From Terribacillus sp. FSL K6-0262 (GTDB lineage Bacteria; Bacillota; Bacilli; Bacillales; Amphibacillaceae), in the NCBI RefSeq assembly GCF_037977385.1, contig NZ_CP150277.1:248001-312000 (forward strand): DNA of 64,000 bases. The letters run 5' to 3'. Every line of letters begins with the position of its first letter. Within the stretch, counting starts at the first letter, position 1. Positions 32,199 through 41,148 of the stretch are shown one piece after another. The notes under the pieces are model-generated. The model was given only the letters and a program-made list of their open reading frames with translations, did not search any database and was not told where the DNA came from. Position numbers and translations under genes: made by a program.

Positions 32199-33119
32199 TT
32201 AGCCCGCTTGCGTGCTGGCATCATGTACAAGTGACGGATGGAGCAGACAGTGATACCGATGATCGGTTGTCAGATTGCCGAATTGAATGCCGATCCAGAC
32301 CCGATCTGTTTCGATTATCTTTTGATCCAACTCAATCAGAATGCTGTCCGGCTTTAAGACAAGCATAAGTGCTCCTTCCCCATTGACACCCTGATACGGA
32401 ACGACAGAAAATTCATATGCCCAGTTCTTCGGCAGCAAATCCAAGTCCAGCTGCTTGTTCGCCTCCTCCAGCAGCCGCCATTCTTCTTCATCGAACCAAT
32501 TTTGCAAAAAGAGGCGATCACAGATTATGACTGGCCGCTTCGTCAGCGGATCCGATAAGTGATTCCCGCTATCGATGAAGCCCTCTGTCTTATGTGGAAT
32601 GCCATTGATGCTCACTTGGACGGCATGCAGCTGATCATAACGGAATTGTTCAAAACGCTGCTTGTCCATCCTGCTCTTGGTAAAATACAATGCGATCGGA
32701 AACATGATGGCTACGAACAGCCAGCTGACGTGATCACCATATCCTGTGCTTACCGTCAAAAAGGAGGCAGGGGTAAATGCAGCTTGGGTCTGCAGCATAT
32801 AATGGATGGCGAACAGGCTGCCTCCCGCTGCAAAGGTGATGAAATAAAAAAGCAGCAGCAGTTTTAAGAAACGGGTGACAGAACGGAATCCAAAAGCAGC
32901 CCAAATGATCACCATGGAAAAAAGCAGCTTTCCTGCCGGGTGGACCAGATAGCTTTCTGGAAAATAGACAGTTACTGGAACGATGAGCGAGGCAATGAAG
33001 GCGCCAGTGAATATACGGAGCTTGTGTACTTGAAGCCTTGCAATAGCCTGTGTGGATAATAGCAGCAGCCAGTCCAAAAACAGATTGAGTGTCCAGACCG
33101 CATCCAGATAGATTGTCAC
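32199..33119 (-). CDS. spoIIGA: Sigma-E processing aspartic peptidase SpoIIGA
   Basis: SpoIIGA is the membrane aspartic protease that cleaves pro-SigE in the mother cell after the forespore signal SpoIIR. The 306-aa protein has five hydrophobic segments in the first 150 residues and a cytosolic protease domain with the active-site D183 in FIDSGN, plus the [13 protein letters not shown] segment. Start GTG at 33119 with AAGGAAG about 8 nt upstream. It forms the spoIIG operon with sigE. Confidence 0.95.
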   Translation of the reverse strand: MTIYLDAVWTLNLFLDWLLLLSTQAIARLQVHKLRIFTGAFIASLIVPVTVYFPESYLVHPAGKLLFSMVIIWAAFGFRSVTRFLKLLLLFYFITFAAGGSLFAIHYMLQTQAAFTPASFLTVSTGYGDHVSWLFVAIMFPIALYFTKSRMDKQRFEQFRYDQLHAVQVSINGIPHKTEGFIDSGNHLSDPLTKRPVIICDRLFLQNWFDEEEWRLLEEANKQLDLDLLPKNWAYEFSVVPYQGVNGEGALMLVLKPDSILIELDQKIIETDRVWIGIQFGNLTTDHRYHCLLHPSLVHDASTQAG

Positions 33120-33154
33120 GTCAGCTCTTCCTTTCTCCTTTGATAGATGAAGCT

Positions 33155-33187
33155 AGTATAACGGAGAGCCGATTCAAATACTGTCAG
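33155..33187 (-). promoter_or_regulatory. Spo0A-type sigma-A promoter of spoIIGA-sigE
   Basis: Minus strand: CTGACA (33187-33182) and TATACT (33160-33155) with 21 nt between them, far above the usual 17. The B. subtilis spoIIG promoter is known for an overlong spacer of 22 bp and dependence on Spo0A. A TTTGTCTAA match to the 0A box (8 of 9) lies upstream at 33233-33241. Confidence 0.6.
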
Positions 33188-33254
33188 TTTATGCATGATA
33201 TGCCGCACTATTTTTATGTATTTTCCGTCTAATTTGTCTAACATTTTTCTGCAT

Positions 33255-33290
33255 AAAAAAAAGGATAGCATCATAGGATGCTATCCTTTT
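33255..33290 (-). terminator. Terminator of ftsZ
   Basis: Minus strand: 10-bp perfect stem (33286-33277 with 33272-33263), 4-nt loop, and eight T residues (33262-33255). It lies 8 nt after the ftsZ stop. Confidence 0.92.
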
Positions 33291-33294
33291 AGAA

Positions 33295-34455
33295 TCATCT
33301 TCTGCGGTTGCGGTTGCGAAGGAATGTCGGGATATCCAATGTATCCTCTTCCTGCTTGCGCGGCTGCGGAGACGGTGCTTCGCGGCGCGGCTCTTCCCGT
33401 TCTCTCCTTCTTTCCGTCGGAGCGGGCTGCTGCGTGCTTTGTGTCTCTTTTTGTACCGGGCGGGCTTTCGGACGGGGTGCGTTCATCGCTTGCTGGATCT
33501 GCGCCTCATCGAAACCTGTCGCAATGACCGTCACGACGATCTCGTCTTTCAGATCTTCATTGATGACGGAACCGAAGATCACGTTCACTTCCTGATCGGC
33601 TGCGCTTGTTACGATATCGGCAGCTTCCTGTACTTCATACAGGCTCAAGTTCGCTCCGCCGGAGATATTCATCAGGACACCATGCGCCCCATCGATCGAC
33701 GTTTCAAGCAATGGAGAGCTGATGGCTTTCTTTGCAGCTTCCGTCGCCCGATTCTCACCCGTGGCGATACCAATGCCCATGAGCGCCGATCCTTTGTCAG
33801 CCATGATTGTCTTCACGTCAGCGAAGTCGACGTTGATCAGACCAGGAACCGCAATCAATTCGGAAATACCTTGTACACCTTGACGGAGGACATTGTCCGC
33901 TTCGCGGAATGCTTCAAGCATCGGTGTATTTTTATCGACGATTTCAAGCAAACGGTCATTCGGGATGACGATCAGTGTATCAACACTGCCTTTCAGGGCA
34001 TCTGTACCTGCCAGAGCCTGTGTCTGACGCTTCCGTCCCTCGAAGGAGAATGGACGGGTCACGATTCCGACTGTCAATGCACCGAGCTCCTTGGCCACTT
34101 GTGCGATGACCGGGGCAGCACCGGTACCAGTACCGCCTCCCATACCAGCTGTAACAAATACCATGTCAGCGCCTTGCAATGCTTCCTGGATTTGCTCTTT
34201 GCTTTCCTCAGCAGCTTTACGGCCCACTTCCGGATTGGCTCCTGCACCAAGACCGCGTGTCAATTTTGCGCCAATTTGCATCTTGACATCTGCTTTTGAT
34301 AGATTCAATGCTTGCGAATCAGTGTTCACCGCAATGAATTCGACGCCTTGGACGCCATGTTCGATCATCCGGTTGACGGCGTTGCTTCCGCCGCCGCCGA
34401 CGCCGATGACTTTTATCGTAGCTAATGTTTCCATATTTGTGTCAAACTCTAACAT
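33295..34455 (-). CDS. ftsZ: Cell division protein FtsZ
   Basis: FtsZ is the tubulin-like GTPase that forms the division ring. The 386-aa protein has the [13 protein letters not shown] nucleotide loop near 18-30, the tubulin signature GGGTGTG at 106-112 and the T7 loop NVDFADVK near 207-214. The last residues [13 protein letters not shown] form the conserved tail that binds FtsA, SepF and EzrA. A proline/arginine-rich linker fills about 320-370. GGAGG stands 8 nt before the ATG. Confidence 0.98.
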   Translation of the reverse strand: MLEFDTNMETLATIKVIGVGGGGSNAVNRMIEHGVQGVEFIAVNTDSQALNLSKADVKMQIGAKLTRGLGAGANPEVGRKAAEESKEQIQEALQGADMVFVTAGMGGGTGTGAAPVIAQVAKELGALTVGIVTRPFSFEGRKRQTQALAGTDALKGSVDTLIVIPNDRLLEIVDKNTPMLEAFREADNVLRQGVQGISELIAVPGLINVDFADVKTIMADKGSALMGIGIATGENRATEAAKKAISSPLLETSIDGAHGVLMNISGGANLSLYEVQEAADIVTSAADQEVNVIFGSVINEDLKDEIVVTVIATGFDEAQIQQAMNAPRPKARPVQKETQSTQQPAPTERRREREEPRREAPSPQPRKQEEDTLDIPTFLRNRNRRR

Positions 34456-34510
34456 CTTAACGTCCTCCTATTTACAAACCGTCTCCCTTTCCCGAGTTGA
34501 CGTGTCTGTC

Positions 34511-35794
34511 TTAATCGAAAAAGTACTTGAACAGGTTGGCGATACCTGATTCTTTCTTTTTTTCTTCGCCTTTTTTCTTTTCTGATTTAGCAGGTTTAGC
34601 CGGTCTTCTTTCCGGTTCCTCGAAGTCTCCTTCTGTCACGGCAGAGAAGATTTCCTTACCTTGTATTCTCGCATTCCGATAGGCAAATTGCAAGATTCCA
34701 ACGGCACTTGTGAACTGCGGTTCCCTCACTCCCAGATAATCCGGGATCGCAAGCCTCACATTCGCTTGAAAACAATCCTGCGCAAGCTCCAGCATGCCAG
34801 GCATCATGGATGTTCCTCCAGTGAGGACATATCCGCCCGGCAATTCGGGGAAGCCCATCCGCTTGATTTCACTGTCTGCATATGCATAGATTTCCTCTAC
34901 ACGGGCTTCTGCAATATCAGCGACATCAAGCTGGGAAAAAGTCTGTTTCTTATTGCTGCCAATGATGGAAGCTTCGAATGTCTCTTCCTCCCTGGCGTCA
35001 TCATAGAAGGCATGTCCATATCCAATTTTGATTTCTTCCGCTTCTTCTGATGAAGTCTTCAAACCGATCGAGATATCCTTGCTGATGTTGTCACCGCCAA
35101 GCGGAACGACACTTGTCGCCATCAGCTGGCCATTGCCGAACACAGACACGGTCGTATTGCCCCCGCCGATGTCGATCAAGCCCACTCCAAGGTTCTTTTC
35201 ATCCTCCGAAAGGGCTACAGCCCCTGCAGCCAAAGGCTGCAGACATATATCCATCACTTCTAAGTTGGCTCTCTCGACGCATTTCAATAGATTATGTAAG
35301 ACTGTGCGGGAACAAGTAATGATGGTCCCTTCCATTTCCAGCCGCACACCGATCATACCGCGCGGGTCATTGATGCCGTCCAAGCCATCCACGATGAACT
35401 GCTTCGGAATGACATCGACGATTTCCCTCTCCGGCGGAATGGATACGACCTGAGCCGCATCAATTACACGCGCGACATCCTCATCGTCTATTTCCCTTGT
35501 TTCACTGGAAACAGCAACCACACCGTGACAGGATTGCAGCTGGATTTGATTCCCATTCACCCCGACGACTACACGCTCGATTTGCATGCCTACCATCCGC
35601 TCGGCCTGCTCCACTGCATTCCGGATTGATTGGACGGTCTGATCGATATCAACGATGGCGCCTTTTTTCAAACCTTTTGATTTTGCCGTACCGACACCGA
35701 TTATATTAAGGGAATCAGGAAAGACTTCCCCGATAATCACTTTAATTTTTGATGTTCCTACATCTAAGCTGACTAAAATTTCACTGTTGTTCAC
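34511..35794 (-). CDS. ftsA: Cell division protein FtsA
   Basis: FtsA is the actin-fold protein that tethers FtsZ to the membrane. The 427-aa product has the phosphate-1 motif SLDVGTSKIKVIIGE near 8-22, phosphate-2 VGLIDIGGGNTTVSVF cut as LIDIGGGNTTV, and the adenosine motif VLTGGTSMMPG. A C-terminal lysine-rich linker leads to the amphipathic helix GIANLFKYFFD. The GTG at 35794 gives MNNSEILVSLD, close to the Bacillus N-terminus, with GGAGG 8 nt upstream; an earlier GTG overlaps the ribosome site. B. subtilis ylxW, ylxX and sbp are absent upstream. Confidence 0.96.
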   Translation of the reverse strand: MNNSEILVSLDVGTSKIKVIIGEVFPDSLNIIGVGTAKSKGLKKGAIVDIDQTVQSIRNAVEQAERMVGMQIERVVVGVNGNQIQLQSCHGVVAVSSETREIDDEDVARVIDAAQVVSIPPEREIVDVIPKQFIVDGLDGINDPRGMIGVRLEMEGTIITCSRTVLHNLLKCVERANLEVMDICLQPLAAGAVALSEDEKNLGVGLIDIGGGNTTVSVFGNGQLMATSVVPLGGDNISKDISIGLKTSSEEAEEIKIGYGHAFYDDAREEETFEASIIGSNKKQTFSQLDVADIAEARVEEIYAYADSEIKRMGFPELPGGYVLTGGTSMMPGMLELAQDCFQANVRLAIPDYLGVREPQFTSAVGILQFAYRNARIQGKEIFSAVTEGDFEEPERRPAKPAKSEKKKGEEKKKESGIANLFKYFFD

Positions 35795-35895
35795 GTAAGG
35801 CACCTCCTAATCCTAGAGACATGTCGCCCAGCATTGATTTTTTTCACGTTTTCATTGAAATGTAACTATTTGTATGCAGACACTAGACACGCATC

Positions 35896-35904
35896 ATTAT
35901 AACA
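35896..35904 (-). promoter_or_regulatory. Extended -10 promoter of ftsA-ftsZ
   Basis: Minus strand: TGT-TATAAT (35904-35896), an extended -10 with perfect hexamer about 100 nt before ftsA. No strong -35 is seen. Other AT-rich candidates lie in the same 243-bp gap between divIB and ftsA, which otherwise holds no gene. Confidence 0.55.
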
Positions 35905-36037
35905 AATATCACGGTGAAAATTGCCGAAAAAGCGACATTCTAACAGAAATTAGCCAAATATACACTTATTTGATTCGACTATACCGCATATAGCTTGTTT
36001 ATTCTACATAAATTGACAAAATGCTATGATTTTCTGC

Positions 36038-36826
36038 TTATTGTCCCTCTTCTGTCTCTTTATCTTTGTCTTTGTCTTTTTTCCCGGAAGGCTCGAAATA
36101 AGTGCCCACTCCCATATGGAGCACTCCATCCACCTCTGGGTCAAGCTGTGCTGCGATGCTTGGATAAGCCTCCATGTTGGTGGCAAATGTACGAATCGTG
36201 CCTTGGACTTCCCTTCCGTCATTCATGAATAGCTGGATGACATATGGATTGTCCTCGGTAGGCTTGTAGTAAATCTCAGAAATGAGCCTGGTGATCGAAT
36301 CTGGCAGCTGATCAAGCTCCTCTGCCATCTCATCCAGATATTCATCATCCGAAAAACCATAAAGAATCGGGGCATCGGATTTTGGCTGGTCCCACTTTTT
36401 CTCCGAAATGCTTCCATTCGTGAGCAGTGCGCGATAGCTGCCGTCCAGCTGGAGATAGCCCACTCTCCCAAGCTCTGTCACATTAATCGTGACAGTTGCG
36501 GGAAAGCCTCGGCTGATCGACACTTTCTCGACTTCCTCATTCTTCTGTATCCGCTTGATCACCTTATCCTTATCGATCCGCCACATATTATCCGACGTCG
36601 TCAACCCGCTGCTTTGAATGATAGTATCATCCGGAAGGAAATCATTCCCTTCCACTTCCAAACGATGGATATTGCTGAGTGGTGATTGCAAGTAGACAAT
36701 GATGGAGATAAGTACGAAGAAGATAGACAAGTAGAATATCAGCCTTCTATTCGCCTTCTTTTTCCTCGCTTGCTTTAATTTTGGAATGCGGTCCTCAATG
36801 GAAACAATTTTCTTTTTTTCGCTCAT
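36038..36826 (-). CDS. divIB: Cell division protein DivIB (FtsQ)
   Basis: DivIB is a bitopic division protein that joins FtsL and DivIC and regulates septal PBP2B. The 262-aa protein has a basic cytoplasmic N-terminus, one TM helix at about 28-47, a POTRA domain beginning SNIHRLEVEGNDFLPDD, and a beta domain to about 240. The tail is lysine/aspartate/glutamate rich. In B. subtilis it follows murG-murB; here a sulfur operon lies upstream. AGGAAGAAGAGG stands before the ATG. Confidence 0.93.
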   Translation of the reverse strand: MSEKKKIVSIEDRIPKLKQARKKKANRRLIFYLSIFFVLISIIVYLQSPLSNIHRLEVEGNDFLPDDTIIQSSGLTTSDNMWRIDKDKVIKRIQKNEEVEKVSISRGFPATVTINVTELGRVGYLQLDGSYRALLTNGSISEKKWDQPKSDAPILYGFSDDEYLDEMAEELDQLPDSITRLISEIYYKPTEDNPYVIQLFMNDGREVQGTIRTFATNMEAYPSIAAQLDPEVDGVLHMGVGTYFEPSGKKDKDKDKETEEGQ

Positions 36827-37243
36827 TTCCTCTTCTTCCTATGCTGTACAGTCAAAAACTGCTTGTATTGTAATTATAAAATTATAACACATTCGTATAA
36901 TGGAAGGAGTCTGTAACCAACAAATTATCTGGAATTCAGTGTCTGAGAAGGTCTCTTTACCTAATTATATAAGAAGTCGCCAATCTCCTTCTTCAATAGC
37001 CAAGAAATAAAACTTCCATCCATCTTCTATCGTTTGATTCTATTTCCATTATTTTTCCTCTGCTGCCTTCTCCCCTATTCTATCATGACATTCGTTTCCG
37101 CGTGCCCTCTTTTGTCGGTCTGGCTTCGCTTTTTCAAGGTGGTAAAAATACCCAGATTCCATCTGATGCCCTTCCTTTCCCGAATCGCTGTTGCTATGTA
37201 AAGGTTAATGGGTCCTTGCAGCAATGCATGGACCCATATGCAG
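36827..37243. other. Non-coding stretch between divIB and the sulfur operon
   Basis: No convincing gene is seen. It holds an extended -10 promoter for divIB, TGT-TATAAT on the minus strand at 36889-36881, about 55 nt before its start. It also holds the large hairpin at 37208-37237. A 67-codon minus-strand frame at 37075-37278 has no ribosome site and no recognisable features, and it runs into the operon terminator. No trace of murG or murB was recognised here. Confidence 0.6.
37208..37237. repeat. Strong 13-bp inverted repeat downstream of the sulfur operon
   Basis: Arms ATGGGTCC (37208-37215) and GGACCCAT (37230-37237) continue inward after one mismatch with TGCA/TGCA, leaving a 4-nt loop (GCAA on the plus strand). 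No T run follows on either strand. It lies 7 nt beyond the operon's terminator. Confidence 0.7.
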
Positions 37244-37273
37244 AAAAAGAAACCTCTCCTCAGGAGGTTTCTT
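37244..37273 (-). terminator. Terminator of the ssuE operon
   Basis: Minus strand: 10-bp perfect stem (37273-37264 with 37256-37247) with a 7-nt loop, followed by a short T run. The stem begins inside the last codons of the acyl-CoA-dehydrogenase-like gene. Confidence 0.85.
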
Positions 37274-38447
37274 CCCACAAATCATCCGATGATCCTACGA
37301 TCTGCTTTGCCAGAATATCACGGGCCAAATTGTTGGAAGGACCCATAACAATACCCGCTCTGGCATCACGGTAAAACCTTTCCAGCTTACCAATTTTATA
37401 GCCATAGCCGCCGGTTATGTCCATGGCAGCCTGCGCAATCACATTCACTGTTTCCGAAGCATGGATCTTAAAGGATAGCAAATCTTGCCGGGTGGATGGG
37501 CACAGCTCTTTCGATCCGCTGGTCAGCTGCTGATCGATGTCCGTGCGGAGTTTATGCAACCACGCAGCAAGCCCTTTATATTGAATGGCAGCTTTGGCGA
37601 GCAGACCACGGATAACCTGGTAGTCGGCCAGACTTTTGTCCACATCACGATGGTGATTCCGTTTGGCATATGCTGTGACCTCTTCGACTATTCCGCCAGC
37701 CAATCCTGTCCAGACAGAGCCGAGGCCGAGCAAATAAGCGACACTCCCTTCTACAATGGACCTGCCAGCTCCCTCGCCCCCGAGCAAATTTTCCTCAGGC
37801 ACTTGCACGCTGTCCAATGTCAGCGAGGAACTATGGTTTCCTCTCACTCCGAGGGCATCCCAGCTCCCGAAGCTGAGACCAGGATTAGTTCCTTCAATGA
37901 TGAAATAACTCAAATCATCGGCAGCGCAAGCACCAGGGGACCCGGTTTGAACAATATAGAAATCAGCAAAGCCGCTGCTTGTCGTAAAGGATTTTTCCAA
38001 ATGGAGCTCATAACCGCCCGGTGTCCGCTTTGCTTGGCTTGTGTTTATCCAGTACCTGCCTCCTGAAGACCTTTCGCTTGTTGAAGTGGTGCCAAACCAG
38101 CCATCTTGTACAGGTTTCAGCCACTTCTCGTGCTGCTCCTCCGTGCCGAAACGGTAAATGGCATCGGCCGCCTCTACGTGCATGGTGTAGACAAGACCCG
38201 TGGATGGGCAATGAGCGGCAATTTTCTCGGCCACAATCGAAAATGCTTCATAGCCTGCACCAAGCCCGCCCAGATCCTCCGGAAGCAAAATTCCATTCAG
38301 CCCTTTTGCTGCAAGCGCCTGTATATTCCCCTTCGGAAAAATTTTCTCCCTGTCCATCCGGTCCGCCGAAGGGGCGATGGTTTGTTCCACTACTTCATCA
38401 ATGAGAGACTGAATGACCTTTAGTTTTGTTTCATATATTTTTTCCAT
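37260..38447 (-). CDS. Acyl-CoA-dehydrogenase-fold flavin monooxygenase-like protein (SfnB/DszC type)
   Basis: A 395-aa protein with the acyl-CoA dehydrogenase fold: N-terminal helical domain, FGTTSTSERSSGG in the middle flavin domain, and a C-terminal helical domain with GGYGYKIGKLERFYRDARAG. In true acyl-CoA dehydrogenases the next segment holds the catalytic glutamate (YEGT); here it reads IVMGPSNN, so the base is missing. That, and its operon mates, point to a reduced-flavin-dependent monooxygenase such as the DszC/SfnB sulfur-acquisition enzymes. It starts 4 bp after the monooxygenase gene with only a weak ribosome site and is probably coupled to it. The substrate is unknown. Confidence 0.75.
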   Translation of the reverse strand: MEKIYETKLKVIQSLIDEVVEQTIAPSADRMDREKIFPKGNIQALAAKGLNGILLPEDLGGLGAGYEAFSIVAEKIAAHCPSTGLVYTMHVEAADAIYRFGTEEQHEKWLKPVQDGWFGTTSTSERSSGGRYWINTSQAKRTPGGYELHLEKSFTTSSGFADFYIVQTGSPGACAADDLSYFIIEGTNPGLSFGSWDALGVRGNHSSSLTLDSVQVPEENLLGGEGAGRSIVEGSVAYLLGLGSVWTGLAGGIVEEVTAYAKRNHHRDVDKSLADYQVIRGLLAKAAIQYKGLAAWLHKLRTDIDQQLTSGSKELCPSTRQDLLSFKIHASETVNVIAQAAMDITGGYGYKIGKLERFYRDARAGIVMGPSNNLARDILAKQIVGSSDDLWEETS

Positions 38448-38451
38448 GACG

Positions 38452-39843
38452 TTACACCATTTGCTTTCCTTGTTCCTGAACTGCTCTCCCGGCCAGACGT
38501 GCCGGATGATGTCCCGGCAGTCTGCTGCTTCCGCTTAAATTCTCACGCAGCGTAGTACCTTCATAGTTCTTTCTGATTCTTCCCCGCTCCTGGAGGATCG
38601 GCACTACATGATCAGCTAAATCTTTAAATGTTCCGGGTGTCACTGCATAGGCTATATTGAAACCATCCACGCCGGTCTGTTCCACCCAATCCTCCATCGC
38701 ATCTGCAACTTGTTCAGGTGTTCCGGCCACCACCGGCCCCATCCCCCCGACACCAACGAATTCGGCCACTTCCCGTACAGTCCATTTTTTATCCGGTTCT
38801 ATTTTCGTGAATATCTCCACTGCCGAGTGGATCGCTTCATTCTCGACAAAACGAAGCTCTTCGTCCGGGTCATATTCGGAAAAATCGATGCCGGTCCAGC
38901 CCCCGAGCAATACCAGACCTCCTTCATAGCTTGCATGCCTCCGATAATCGGCCAGTTTCTCCCGGGCTGCTTCCTCTGTCTCCCCTACAATCGGAGTGAA
39001 GAGACTCATCACTTTAATTTCCTCCCGATCACGGCCTTGACGTTCCGTCTCCTCGCGAAGTTTATCTACATAGCTCTTTGTCACGGTGACAGTAGGCGTA
39101 CTGATAAAGACACACTCCGCATGCTTGGCGGCAAATACCCGTCCCTTTGACGATGATCCTGCCTGGAAAAGCACAGGTGTCCGCTGCGGGGAAGGCTCGG
39201 AAAGATGCGCCCCAGGAACTGTGAAATACGTGCCTTTATGGTGGATATCGTGTACCTTTTCGGGATCGGTGTATACTTTGCGTTCCGTATCGCGGACGAC
39301 CGCTCCGTCTTCCCAGCTGCCTTCCCAAAGTTTATAGCACACTTCCACGTATTCCTCAGCAATGTCATAGCGCTCATCATGTTTGATTTGAGTATGCAGA
39401 CCTAGATTTTTGGCTGCACTCTCCAGATAGGAGGTGACAATATTCCAGCCCACTCTCCCCTTGGTCAAATGATCCAAGGTGGATACCCGGCGTGCAAAGC
39501 TGTACGGATGCTCATATGTGACCGAGGCTGTGATGCCAAAGCCTAAATGCTTTGTGACTTGAGCCATCGCCGGAACCACGAGCAGCGGGTCATTGACAGG
39601 CACTTGCGCAGCCTGGCGCACTGCCCCATCACGCGAATCCTGGTAGACATCGTATGTCCCCAATACATCCGCCAAAAATAATGCATCGAACTGACCGCGC
39701 TCCAATATCTGCGCAAGTTCCGTCCAATAATCCAAATCCTTGTAGCGATGCGCCTGATCCTCAGGGTGTGTCCAGAGCCCGGGTGATTGGTGTCCGACGC
39801 AATTCATATCAAATGCATTCAAATAGATCCGTTTATTTGTCAT
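38452..39843 (-). CDS. LLM-class flavin-dependent monooxygenase (NtaA/SnaA/DszA family)
   Basis: A 463-aa two-component flavin monooxygenase of the bacterial-luciferase fold, NtaA/SnaA/DszA/SoxA branch. It starts with LNAFDMNCVGHQSPGLWTHP, the typical N-terminus of this group, and has FDALFLADVLGTYDVY near 52-67, GRVGWNIVTSYLESAA near 134-149 and SPQRTPVLFQAGSSSKGR near 222-239. Such enzymes use FMNH2 from a partner reductase, here most likely SsuE from the same operon, to oxidise small sulfur or nitrogen compounds. GGAGG lies 8 nt before the ATG. The SAM riboswitch upstream indicates a sulfur substrate. Confidence 0.85.
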   Translation of the reverse strand: MTNKRIYLNAFDMNCVGHQSPGLWTHPEDQAHRYKDLDYWTELAQILERGQFDALFLADVLGTYDVYQDSRDGAVRQAAQVPVNDPLLVVPAMAQVTKHLGFGITASVTYEHPYSFARRVSTLDHLTKGRVGWNIVTSYLESAAKNLGLHTQIKHDERYDIAEEYVEVCYKLWEGSWEDGAVVRDTERKVYTDPEKVHDIHHKGTYFTVPGAHLSEPSPQRTPVLFQAGSSSKGRVFAAKHAECVFISTPTVTVTKSYVDKLREETERQGRDREEIKVMSLFTPIVGETEEAAREKLADYRRHASYEGGLVLLGGWTGIDFSEYDPDEELRFVENEAIHSAVEIFTKIEPDKKWTVREVAEFVGVGGMGPVVAGTPEQVADAMEDWVEQTGVDGFNIAYAVTPGTFKDLADHVVPILQERGRIRKNYEGTTLRENLSGSSRLPGHHPARLAGRAVQEQGKQMV

Positions 39844-39861
39844 TTGGTGATCCTCCTTTGA

Positions 39862-41136
39862 TTATCTGACAGCAAGCTCATCCATCGCATGTATTTGAGC
39901 TTTCGCAGCTGGGGCCAAAAATGGCGTCAATAGAAAACTAAGTGCATAAAGAATGGCAAATCCCCATACAACGCCGATGATGCCCAGGTAATTGTTCAGT
40001 ATCCCGACAAGCACGGGCCCCAGGAACTGACTGGCTCCTGCGCCCAAATTGAGTACGGATATCGCCGCACCGCGATTGGCAGGAGCAAGTGTCGGCAGGA
40101 TGGCAGACAGTGGGACAAAGGCTGCAATCGCCGCACCGAATAGGATGGCGTTCAATAAAAGCAGCGGGATGTTTGCTCCGAAGGCCGCCGGAATGTAGTA
40201 GTAAAGCAGCGAGCAGACAGCAGCTCCGACACAGCCGAACCAGCGGACCACCTTCACCCAGCCGATCCGGTCGCCAAGCATGCCGAACAGAACCCCTGCT
40301 GCCATATTGCTGACAGACTGTACAGCCCACAGCTGCAGCCATTGACTCGTTGATATATCCAAGAAACTGGTGAAGAATCCAGGCATGACAACGACAAATC
40401 CGTACCATCCAGCTGTATTGATTGTCCGGAGCAGACCGCCGGCAGCAACCCGCGGGCTTTCCCATAGGATCGTGATCCCCTTCAGCGCTTCGGCCCATTT
40501 ATTTTCTTTAAGCTGATCCTGGATCCTAAACCCTTCCCGATCTTTATCATCCACCAAGGCAATTCCCAGAATCCCCCCCAGGATGATCCAGATAAGCGAG
40601 CTCCACAGCGTGGCCATTTCCCCGATGAAAGGAAGGAGGACACTTGGATAATAGGAGCCAAGAAACCCTATTCCGCCCGCGAACATAAAGAAAAACCAGC
40701 CCATTGCCGTTGCCAGCTTTTGCTTCTCGGTACGGTAGGCAATCCACACGATGAAAGCAAAGGCAAACAGCGGATAGCCGAAACCGCGGAGGCCGTACAT
40801 GAGCACCATCATCGAAAAGCTTTCTAAATAAAGACCGAGATACAGAAAACCGATTTCGAAAACCACCCATGTGAACAGCCCGATCAGCATCGTCTTGCGC
40901 GGTCCGATGACCTCCCCAAGCACACCGGCAAGCCAGGAAGCGAAAGTAAGCACAATCCCATAAGCGCTGAACATGATCGCTGACTGATTGGCAGTGAAGC
41001 CGATATCGACCACATACTTAGACAAAAATGCTTGCTCGATACCATCACCGGTCATGAATAATAAAATGGCAAGCAAACCGCCAATGACTTGAACAGGCAT
41101 CCCAAACAGTGTTCTCTTAGCTAATGGTGCGCTCAT
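39862..41136 (-). CDS. MFS transporter resembling the polyol permease (RbtT/DalT) family
   Basis: A 424-aa major facilitator with 12 hydrophobic segments. LLFMTGDGIEQAFLSKYVVD near the start and FGYPLFAFAFIVWI near 125 resemble the ribitol/arabinitol permease group. The MFS loop motif is present as GEVIGPRKT. The real substrate is not known; its position between ssuE and the monooxygenase suggests uptake of the organosulfur compound oxidised by the operon. Of two adjacent ATGs the second (41136) has better spacing to GGAGG. It starts 12 bp after ssuE. Confidence 0.8.
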   Translation of the reverse strand: MSAPLAKRTLFGMPVQVIGGLLAILLFMTGDGIEQAFLSKYVVDIGFTANQSAIMFSAYGIVLTFASWLAGVLGEVIGPRKTMLIGLFTWVVFEIGFLYLGLYLESFSMMVLMYGLRGFGYPLFAFAFIVWIAYRTEKQKLATAMGWFFFMFAGGIGFLGSYYPSVLLPFIGEMATLWSSLIWIILGGILGIALVDDKDREGFRIQDQLKENKWAEALKGITILWESPRVAAGGLLRTINTAGWYGFVVVMPGFFTSFLDISTSQWLQLWAVQSVSNMAAGVLFGMLGDRIGWVKVVRWFGCVGAAVCSLLYYYIPAAFGANIPLLLLNAILFGAAIAAFVPLSAILPTLAPANRGAAISVLNLGAGASQFLGPVLVGILNNYLGIIGVVWGFAILYALSFLLTPFLAPAAKAQIHAMDELAVR

Positions 41137-41148
41137 CATTCTCCTCCC

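Noticed and set aside
33439..34299. 286-codon open frame on the plus strand
   Set aside because: It is antisense to ftsZ and has no ribosome site.
37075..37278. 67-codon minus-strand frame in the gap before divIB
   Set aside because: No ribosome site, no family resemblance, and it begins inside the operon terminator. I also looked for murG or murB remnants and saw none.
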